DNA of 64,000 nucleotides from the NCBI GenBank assembly GCA_029204225.1, contig CM055101.1, forward strand, positions 37,191,648 through 37,255,647, read 5' to 3'. The position numbers and the translations under genes are program-made. The DNA comes from Diphasiastrum complanatum (lineage: Eukaryota; Streptophyta; Lycopodiopsida; Lycopodiales; Lycopodiaceae). Positions 55,751 to 64,000 of this stretch are shown here, in pieces. The first letter of the stretch is position 1; the number at the start of each line of letters is the position of its first letter. Under the pieces are notes generated by a model. The model saw only the letters and a program-made list of their open reading frames with translations, was not told the origin of the DNA and searched no databases.

Positions 55751-56640
55751 TTTGTTGGTTGATGTATGAGAATTTGTAACATATAGAAATACAATGAACA
55801 CATTATTGCTACTTGGAAACATTTTTACAATCCTTTGGAATATGGTCACATAATAATTGCTTGGTATTTATATTGTGATAACTTTTATGTAGTTGAAGAA
55901 ACAAGTTGACCATACAAATTTGCACAAACCAAGCAATATATTATTGTCAAGTTTTACACAATCATGCATGTGCATGTAATGCATACAACATATTGTGATT
56001 TTATGTGAAAAAAATGGCCATCGACTAAACGGAAATGTGACACAGAAGTGCATACAAGTAAGAAGTACATGTTTCAAATTCTAGTAATCAAGCATAAATT
56101 GAGTAGGTAAATCTTTATGTTATAAGATTCCTACGACAATCTTTTAATGAGTTTTTAGATGTCACCAATCATACGGGGATACCCGAATTAATTGCAAAAT
56201 CACAAACCCTAGAACTACTAAGAGCATTGACTGAAGAATAACAGTTCCAAAACTATTATCTATTGGGAGCAAGCCTTCATAATAAATTCTACCCAAAAAC
56301 AAATTGAGTGCCTCACAACCAAATTCTACGAAAATCAGAACAAAAGCATGGCCATGTCAGGAAAGTGCACACAAGTGCAAGTAGGACTATCAATGTTATA
56401 CAGTTAGACAACATCAAATGCTGCAATAATGTACTTGGAAGCAAAAGGCACGAGAAGAAATGATAGGCTAGCTCTCAATGGGCCCAAATGTAAAATGGAC
56501 CCAAGTAGTTAAAAATGAATTCAATCTAAAATATTTTTGTGCAACTCAAGCTGTTATGGCACATGGTTTTGGGTCTCTCAAGACCCTGGTATTGTCTATA
56601 AAAGACATGTGACACCATTTTGTAAACACCTTTGTATTTT

Positions 56641-56643
<3 letters not shown>
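55751..56643. other. No recognisable gene
   Basis: AT-rich sequence after the family E RNase H. No domain, LTR or RNA gene seen. Confidence 0.4.

Positions 56644-56717
<74 letters not shown>
56644..56717. repeat. (GA)n microsatellite, about 36 units, with one slip
   Basis: GA repeats interrupted once by an extra A, directly followed by family E LTR sequence. Confidence 0.95.
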
Positions 56718-56721
<4 letters not shown>

Positions 56722-56942
56722 CGAGTCATTGTACATTTTTCGATACTGTCGGCCTAAAATCCGACCCAATGACTTCGCATTAACAGTCCACCCACTTTGT
56801 ACATGCATTAACTGTAATGAGGCAGTTAAAATTAACTGCAACAAAAGGTAGTTGTAGATATTTTTGTAGGATATCAATCCTATAGTATTTATAGAAAAAC
56901 TTCTTCTGATTATTCGAGTTTCTATAACAAGAGTTATCACTC
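56718..56942 (+). repeat. Family E LTR fragment
   Basis: It matches the middle of the LTR at 41,260-41,865 (from GAGTCATTGTACATTTTTCG to TTATCACTC). It is cut at its right end by the start of a gypsy LTR. Confidence 0.8.
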
Positions 56943-57713
56943 TGTTGGAGGGTTTACAGATCCTGAGGCAACCCTAACCCTAGTTAATAGGTGGGAGGGA
57001 TTTGGCACCCTGCGTGTGCAAGTCCAACCCGATGATCACATAGCTATTGATAATTAGACAATCAATAAAAGGACTTTAGGCCTTTTTGCGGGACTTTTAA
57101 TGTCGCGGGCCTAAATGTGAAGTTAGTGAATAAAGTTGGGACTCCCACCAAAATTGGTTCAAATTCAAATTCAAATTGGTTCCCTCCAATTATTGAATGG
57201 GTTCCCACTATTTTTTAAGTTTGAATAGTTAGGGAGGTAGAAATGGACCAATAGGATTTTGAGGCCAAGGTCCTCCTCTCTACTATAAATAGGGGCAAAC
57301 TCGAGTTGCTTCTCATGTTCAAATTTTCATTCCAATACAAGCAGATTGGTTCTCTTATGGAATGGACTTGTGAATGTCCTTGCTCTTTATATCTTTTTCC
57401 TCCATCTCTCATGATTTTGTTGTATTTGCTAATTGTTGGATTTGAATATTATGGGAATTGCTATTTCTTATGCCTTTGTGAGAGAGAATAGGAGAGAGAG
57501 AAAGAGTAAGTTATCTTCATTGTGGATTTAGGGTTAATGGTTGTAGTGTTTATGGATGTTAGTGTTAGATGTGGATCTTCCATTCACACTGAAATATGAG
57601 ATATGCTATCACTCTCACATGATCGAACCTCCGCGTGACGACGAACTTCATCTCCTTGATGCTTAAGTGCTTGGATTTTGGGTTGAGGCTAGGAAGAAAA
57701 TAGCCCCACTACA
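56943..57713 (+). repeat. 5' LTR of a Ty3/gypsy element with Asp-type primer
   Basis: 771 bp, starts TGTTGGAGGG and ends CCCCACTACA. It is followed after 4 bp by the Asp-type primer site. A TATA-like CTATAAATAGG lies at about 57,282. The 3' LTR lies outside the window or is lost. Confidence 0.75.
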
Positions 57714-57717
57714 ATTT

Positions 57718-57735
57718 TGGCGTCGTTGCCGGGGA
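57718..57735 (+). promoter_or_regulatory. Primer binding site (Asp-tRNA type)
   Basis: TGGCGTCGTTGCCGGGGA, one base from TGGCGCCGTTGCCGGGGA, the form typical of Athila/Tat-type plant gypsy elements. Confidence 0.8.
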
Positions 57736-59061
57736 GCTACGCCAATTTTTCAGTTTATAGCATGTTTGTTGGATGGTTAGCTTGCATTAGGCATCTTGTC
57801 TTGGCATGAATTGTGTTAAAATTGCATTTTAGAATTAGTTTGATTTGAGTGGATTTTTGTTTGAAATCTAATCCAATTATTGAACATGAAAGCTATTTAG
57901 ATCACCATTCTTAAGATCCATTTGGATTTGAGAAATAAAAAAAACAACAAAAACCGGTCAAATCTGTCAGATTTTGGTCAAAAGGAGACAAAAATTGTCA
58001 TCAGAGTTGATAACTTTTTATTCTCTTTCAGAAAATGTTCGTCGAGTTGTAGGCACCTTTGGTTTTGATCATAAAACTTTCAGATTGAAGGGCGAACATT
58101 CTTTCCCAGCAGATTTCCATAAACACCAGAAAAACCATCAAAAAACACCAAAAAACACCCAAAACCCTAAAAAATACAAAAAAAGAACATTCGTCCGATT
58201 CACTGTGCATAGGTGTGATTCAGATCTATCTACTATCAGGTCGACGAACGTTAATTCTAAAAATAGACGATCAAAGTGACTGTTCATCTAGAAATGGGTA
58301 AATTTTTGTGAAGAGTTTAACACCTTTTTACAAAATTTTCAGTTTCTAGAAAGAACCTTCACCAGAAATCTTCGCCAAAGTCTATGTCAGTCAGACTTAC
58401 TATTTTGGTTCATCAGTGAGTTTGGCAAATGATAGCCAGAGGCCACATGTCATATTGTCCATTTTTTTTTGTCAATTTTTTTTTTTTTTTGTAAACATAA
58501 CAGTGTTACATTTGTAATCTTCGTCGAAACTTCTGAGGATTCTATTTATAATAAGTTAAAATTTGTGAGTTCGACGAACGTTTTAAAATCTCTAGTTTTT
58601 CCCTTGCCAAACTACAAAAACCCTATTTTTTTGTTAGAAAGAATCTTCACCAGTTCTACCCTAATCTTATCTGAGTCAGATTTACTATCTGAGAGTTCGG
58701 CAATCTTACCATATTTGTCAGTAAATAGCCAGATCAGTGATTTTTTTAATCAAAAGTAACAATGAAGAACCTTCACCGAGTTAACCTTCGCCAATACTAT
58801 TTTTATGTTCTAATTTACCAGATCTAGCCACTATCAAATTTTTGATCCATTCTGATAGAAATACTGAAAAATCTTTATTTTTAGTGTCAATCACTTGATC
58901 CGGATCTATTTTCTGAAAATCAGAAATCTGATTATTGTCAAGTGAAAGAAATTTTGCAGATTTGAACTGAGATGATTCTGATTGAAAATACAGATCCAAT
59001 CTCATTGTTTGGTTGAAAATCTGGATCCAATCTCATTGTCTGATTGATTTAATTTTCAAAG
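57736..59061 (+). other. Long leader of the gypsy element
   Basis: About 1.3 kb without coding capacity. It has recurring words such as GACGAACGTT, CTTCACCAG and CTTCGCCAA, and an A-rich stretch of AAACACC(A)AAAACCCTAAAAAA type. A similar A-rich stretch lies at 63,860-63,990. Long leaders of this kind are usual in Athila/Tat elements. Confidence 0.55.
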
Positions 59062-59830
59062 ATGATTGCTCCTAGAGCTGCTCCCCAGGAATTCTATCCA
59101 ATCGTTGTTAGAAGTTCACCCCGATTGGATCTACCCAAGTACAATGGATTATTAGATCTAGTCAGATTTCTCCAAATCTATGCAGAGTCTTGTGAAGTTT
59201 ATGGCAAAGTTTTTTCTCAAGATAAACTTAAGCTACTCCTAATGGCCTTAACGGGTGTAGCACAAGATTGGTATTATAATTAAGATGAAACTGAGTGTAC
59301 AGATTGGGAAACTGTCAAACAAGCCCTTATCACACGATTCAAACCTCGAAAGTTCATGGAAGACCCTTTCTTACTTCTAAGCAAAATTAAAATGGGAAAG
59401 CGAGAAACGGTACGAGATTACATAGAACGGGTTAAACGCCTCTGATCTAAGTGCATACTCAAGCTGATTAATGAAGATGGTAGGTCTATATAAAAGGAGA
59501 CGCGAGCTAAAATGCCATAATGAGTACACAACTTTGCAAAATGCTATGGACGATGCGATACGAGAGGAGGATGAAGATTAAGATAATGAGCCGAATATTG
59601 GTTTGTTGCCTTACACAACAGGGCAGACCACTACGACATCCACCACTATCACATCAACACATATCAACACTATTGTAGAGATGATGCTCAACGAGTTTGA
59701 AAAACTTGGAAAGAACCAACAATTATAGATGAAAAAGTTGCAGTTGCAATTTAATGAAAAGATAAAAGCCTTGGAATATGTGAACTTGAAGGGAAGGCCT
59801 CTCCTAAGTTCTTAAAGGCCAATAAAGCTA
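59062..59830 (+). pseudogene. Gypsy Gag (broken)
   Basis: From an ATG at 59,062: FYPIVVRSSPRLDLPKYNG, then FLQIYAESCEVYG and LLLMALTGVAQDWYYN, the retrotransposon Gag pattern ending in the conserved A-x-x-W-Y. A stop follows. The frame continues with DWETVKQALITRFKPRKF, LLSKIKMGKRETVRDYIERV (the R-x-F-x-P and Y-I-x-R-F-K-type blocks) and further stops. No zinc knuckle, protease or pol is visible downstream. Confidence 0.8.
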
Positions 59831-60142
59831 TTGACTTATCATTCACATAAAGCTAGTCTTGAATCAACTTAAATGAAATCACATTAGACTTGAAAACAAA
59901 GTATCACACAAACTCATTTACATACAACGGAAGCACTGAGGGGTCAAGATGGGGACCCCCCTCCCCACAGGATATTTCTTGTCATTATGCAAAAGCAATT
60001 GGCCTATGCCAATTACATATACAATGGATTCCAATAGAAGTCTCAAAATAGGAACATCAACTTACTTTCTTTCAAAGGTCTTAATTCCATATCTAGCTTA
60101 TTAGAAGCATAGAAATTTCTTCATAAATCTTAATTCTTCCGA
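59831..60142. other. No recognisable gene
   Basis: AT-rich sequence after the gypsy gag. Pol sequence expected here is absent. Confidence 0.4.
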
Positions 60143-60415
60143 CATGCAATCATGAAGGATCTTAGATAATTGGCATGCAATCATGATGGATCATAGATTC
60201 TTGACATGCAATAGTCTTAACTGACATGCATGGACATTAAGCAATGGAAGACATGACATGCAAGATTCTTAATTGGCATGCATGGTCATTAGGCAAAGGA
60301 TGGCATGACATGCAAGAGTCTAAACTGACATGCTTGGTCATTAGCCAATGGTTGACATGATATGCAAGAGTCTAAACTGACATGCATGGTCATAGGATAT
60401 GGTTTCTTATGACAT
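60143..60415. repeat. Degenerate tandem repeat, unit about 60 bp, with ACATGCA
   Basis: About four to five units containing GACATGCA(A/T), GGTCATTAG(G/C)CAA and GACATGACATGCAAGA. Shorter related units precede them from about 60,139. Confidence 0.75.
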
Positions 60416-60492
60416 GCGAATGGTTCTAAATAACCATTCATACATATGCACATCAATTTCATGAACGTACCATGGTTTCAGAAGAGTATGGA

Positions 60493-60495
<3 letters not shown>

Positions 60496-60582
<87 letters not shown>

Positions 60583-60589
60583 TGTGTGT

Positions 60590-60612
<23 letters not shown>
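60496..60612. repeat. Compound (GA)n(TG)n microsatellite
   Basis: About 42 GA units followed by about 16 TG units with one interruption. Open frames on both strands across it are artefacts. Confidence 0.95.
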
Positions 60613-60620
<8 letters not shown>

Positions 60621-63100
60621 TGTGAAAGAGAGTGAGAGATCCAAGAGGGTTTGAGCTCCAAGAATCTTGCAATCCAAAAATTAGCATAGCCTCCTTGAGC
60701 CAATGCCTCAATCTTCTTCTCCAAAGCACCTATACACAACAAACAACAAATGGGCAGAGCTTGGATGCAAAATCATCAATTTCCCTTGGTAGAGGGGCGC
60801 ATTTCCACTTATATAGACAGTGGAGAGTCCATCCAAAGTGAGTGAGGTGTCAAGTTCAAGTGCATGAGGTGTGGGGAAGACTTCAATTTGACTTAAGGTG
60901 AAGTTGAGTGCATGGATGAGGTGTATTAGTTAGAGAGAGTGAAAGGGTGAGGTGTACAAGTTTGGGATGGTTATTATGATGATTTGGCATATGAAGTGAG
61001 AGTGTAGGAGGGCGTCCAGTTCTAGGTGTCAAATAGCCTAGAATGCATGTAGCAAAGTAGGTGGGAAGTAGGTGATACAAGGTTTGATCTTGACTTTTAT
61101 TTACATAAAGTTTTTCGTAGTAACAACTTGGGAATTCACCCAAGTGCAATTTTCTTAAGGAAAAGCCAAGGTATATGTCCATCTTGTTTTGCATAATGTT
61201 CATCAATTCCTAGGCCCTTTTTTCTAGAGGTTGTCCATCCTCAATCATGGTCATTGGCCTTTTTTTTCTAGAGGTTGCCCATCCTCAATCATAGTGGAAA
61301 AGGGTCAATAGGGTGATCAGACCCTTGGCCTTGTCCTGTTCTTTATAGACTCTTTTGAGCCTTCATTATAGACTTAGTAATAAGCCTTCCTTATAGATTT
61401 CTAAGAGCTGTCATTATAGACTTAGAAATAAGCCTTCTTCTTCTAAACAGTCTTAAGCTTTGAAAGCTTTTTGTTTCTCTTATGGTCCTTCAGGCGCTTT
61501 CATGAGTACCTACACATACCCTCAAAGAGAGGTTAGTCCTTAAGCCCAGAAGGATTCTTATTCTTGTTCTCAGTCTTCAGGCACTTTCGTGAGTACCTAT
61601 ACATTCCTTCAAAGAAAGGTCAGTGTTCATAATACCATCAAACATGGTTCATAGAAGGGTCCTTAGTTCTCCAGGTAGTAATACCCGCACTCTCAGATCA
61701 TTAGAGCAATAAATTTATACAATATTAAAAAAGAATAATGGTCATTGATAATTTCATATCATCAAAATTTATTTGGGGTTTGTTGGCTGATTCTGACGAA
61801 TCCCCAAGATACTCGGCCAGAGCTACCCAAGAGCACCTCTGACCTTAGACCGAGGAGGTCTCTGAGAAGACGAGACGAACGAAGACTGAGAGTCGAGTAT
61901 GAGAGCCGATGAATACTAGTAGTAATGACTAGTAAGAACTGTGTAAACCTCATGTTGAATCTCGAAAGATGGAATGACCATGTAGGAGCTAGTATTTCCA
62001 AGCAAAGTAATAAATGCAAGTAGACCCCTCTTAAAGAAAGTAGAGTGAGCCACATTTTGATGGTGACCTCTAGTGGAGAGCATTATTTCACTTGTAATTT
62101 GTGAAATGTGGAAATTCCACTAGGATGTCACCTAAGGAGCTCTCTTGCTTATTTAAGAGACTCCTTTTTTGTGAAGAGGAGCTTTTTGTGTATTGTATCA
62201 ACTTCATGCTGAAATGAGAAGAGCCTCCGCGAGTTAGATACATCCATTGAGCTCCTTGATCATGCTTGTTTCTTGAGTGAATGCATTCATGATTTTGCCC
62301 TTCCCTCCTTTGTGTGTGGTTGTGGATTGTAGAGTGGATTAGTTTTCATTTCTTGTTTGTGGATTAATGTAGGAATCAACATTCAAGTAAACTAAATAGG
62401 CTAGAAATGTGGCATAAATCTTGCATATCATTCTAGTTCTTGATGTTCTTGGGATGTCCAAGAATCAAAAGCCTGGTTGGTTTCTTGATTCTTGGACCTC
62501 TAAAATGTTGTAGATTAGTTTCTTGTTTAAGTTCTGTGGATTAATGCAGGCGTAGCTTAGTTTTAAAAATGTGTAGGATCTGATTCAGTTCGTTTTTAGG
62601 GTAGGTACCTGTAGAACTATTGAATGTTCATTTGGGCTGCATGCTGATCTGTAAATGAATGTTCATGGCTTGCATCTCTATTTGAGTGTGAGTGCTTTCA
62701 AGAGAGAACGACCTTGAGTGTCCTCTAATAGGCAGGTTAAACTACTACAAAGATAATCTGTCCCTTCTGCCTGATTTTGGGCTTAAACAAGAAAGAACAA
62801 CTTAAGCAAGAGCCCACTGTCTCTGCTGACAAATAGAAGAAGAAGTAAGCAAAGAATTAGTAAACATATCCTCCCAAGCGGAGGATCTGTCAACATTTGA
62901 CTCGTCGTTGCCTGCACCACTCACATTCTGAAATGCTACATGCTGCAACACTACCTTTGATCGGATCCATACAAGCAATCTGAACCATTTCCAGATCCGT
63001 TCATAGCTCGCTCATCATGACCTACACACACCATCCACACACCCTGCATACATCCTCAGCTCCTTCTCCATCCTCCTCTACCCATAGCTTATCCATCGTC
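60613..63100. other. No gene; local duplications at 61,225-61,640
   Basis: At 61,225-61,300 a ~50-bp unit (TTTTTTTCTAGAGGTTG(T/C)CC, then ATCCTCAATCAT) is repeated. At 61,330-61,640 longer diverged repeats occur (ATAGACTTAG(T/A)AATAAGCCTTC and TTTC(A/G)TGAGTACCTA(C/T)ACAT). The remainder shows no family I recognise, and 61,782 (TGTTGGCTGATTC) might be an LTR start without support. Confidence 0.45.
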
Positions 63101-63770
63101 TCCACCTCCCTCTGTCACCATCTCAACCGAGCGCCTTCTCTTACGTCTCAACCGAGCACCATAACTCCCATCTCGACCGACGCAATGCAGGTGCTTACAA
63201 AAAAAAAAAACAAAAATTTCTTTCAAATCTCAACCGGAGCCTTTTTTTCAAATCTCAACCGGAGACATTTTTTCAAATCTCAACCGGAGCCTTTTTTTTC
63301 AAATCTCAATCGGAGACATTTTTCCAAATCTCAACCGGAGACATTTTTTCAAATCTCAACCGAAGGTTTTTGTTGACATCTCAATCAGAGGCTTTCACTG
63401 AAATCTCGACTGAAGTGTTCGTTGAAACCTCGACCAAAGCGTTTGCTGAAATCTCATTTGAAGCATCGCGTCATATCTCGATCGAAGCATCGCGTCAAAT
63501 CTCAACCTAAGCGTTCGCATCGGATCTCAATCGAAGCATTGCGTTAGATCTCGACCAAGGTCTATGTTATCATCTCGACCAAAAGTTCTGCCTCAGATCT
63601 CAACCAAAGGATTCGATCAGATCTAAACCGAGGCAATTAGGTCAATTCTCGATCAAATCAATTCACTCCCATCTCGACCGACCGGATCAAGAACAAACCT
63701 CATAACTTTCAAACGAGACCTCTGATTGCCATTTCGACCGAACCACCATCTTCCCGAAGCCTTAGAGTTT
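63100..63770. repeat. Minisatellite with an ATCTCAACCGGAG-type core
   Basis: About 20 or more units of roughly 24-32 bp. A regular block at 63,210-63,370 repeats TTTCAAATCTCAACCGGAG followed by a T run. The rest is more diverged, with cores such as TCTCGACC(A/G)AAG and TCAGATCTCAACC. The frame at 63,017-63,376 reflects this repetition. Confidence 0.8.
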
Positions 63771-64000
63771 GAAAAAAAAAGAAGAGAAGGCATGAACCCC
63801 AAAAAAATTTCAGAACATAACACCCATACCAATAGAAAACCCTTTTCATATTGAGTCTCCCCTTAACTTCCTTAAAAATCTAAAAAAAATCCAAAAACAC
63901 CAAAAACCCTAAAAAATCCAAAAATAACAAAATTTAAAAAAATCCAAAAACACTAGAAACTCATACCCAACACAAAAAAGACACAATAGTACCAATGGAC
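63771..64000. other. A-rich sequence to the window end
   Basis: Irregular repeats of CCAAAAACAC(C/T)A and CCCTAAAAAATCC, like the leader of the gypsy element at 58,130-58,190. It may be part of a second such leader continuing outside the window. Confidence 0.4.

Noticed and set aside
60143-60415. CRISPR-like array
   Set aside because: Repeats are degenerate, spacers are not of constant length, and the genome is clearly plant nuclear.
61782-63000. A gypsy 3' LTR starting TGTTGGCTGATTC
   Set aside because: It does not match the 5' LTR at 56,943-57,713, and no purine tract or target duplication could be found.

Overview
The window looks like nuclear DNA of a land plant with a large, transposon-filled genome. 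Evidence: one clear host gene encodes the plant-type fusion of a SufE domain to a BolA domain; nearly everything else is LTR retrotransposon of the Ty1/copia and Ty3/gypsy classes with plant-type primer sites (initiator-Met type TGGTATCAGAGC, and one Asp type TGGCGTCGTTGCCGGGG); and there are many (GA)n microsatellites. I cannot name the species. A fern, another seed-free plant or a gymnosperm would fit, but that is a guess.

Layout. 1-10.6 kb: degraded DNA with a cluster of hairpin repeats (2.6-3.9 kb), a tRNA-derived SINE, a decayed copia gag (5.0-5.8 kb) and a reverse-strand copia element (7.0-9.2 kb). 10,594-16,623: copia element A, complete with 650-bp LTRs and the target duplication CTACA, but with its reverse transcriptase replaced by an unrelated ~1.08-kb module. 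16.6-21.7 kb: copia debris, including LTR pieces in inverted orientation. 21,761-22,876 (minus): the host gene SUFE1. 23-25.4 kb: intergenic. 25.4-26.9 kb: copia D, fused to a piece of another copia family. 27.1-31.5 kb: two nearly identical ~1.12-kb LTRs in tandem, then a non-coding internal region with its own repeats. 31.5-36.3 kb: copia C, split by a gypsy element (31,767-34,803, target duplication GTATA). 36,258-38,642: small non-autonomous element B, which carries the same module as A. 38.6-40.2 kb: copia G, internally deleted. 41.1-55.7 kb: several broken copies of copia family E in both orientations, one split by copia F (47,151-51,958, target duplication AGGAT). 56.9-59.8 kb: start of an Asp-primed gypsy element. 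59.8-64 kb: simple and tandem repeats with no recognisable gene.

How the parts relate. A, B, D and F have related LTR ends (TGTGA(A/G)A...CACA) and A and B share the sequence just before the 3' LTR, so they look like one extended family. A, B and F all lack reverse transcriptase, although A and F ended with perfect target duplications. They must have moved using enzyme from elsewhere, or lost it just before or after moving. The module shared by A, B and a fragment at 2.1-2.3 kb is the most unusual signal here. SUFE1 is the only gene for which I can give a cellular role (iron-sulfur cluster assembly).
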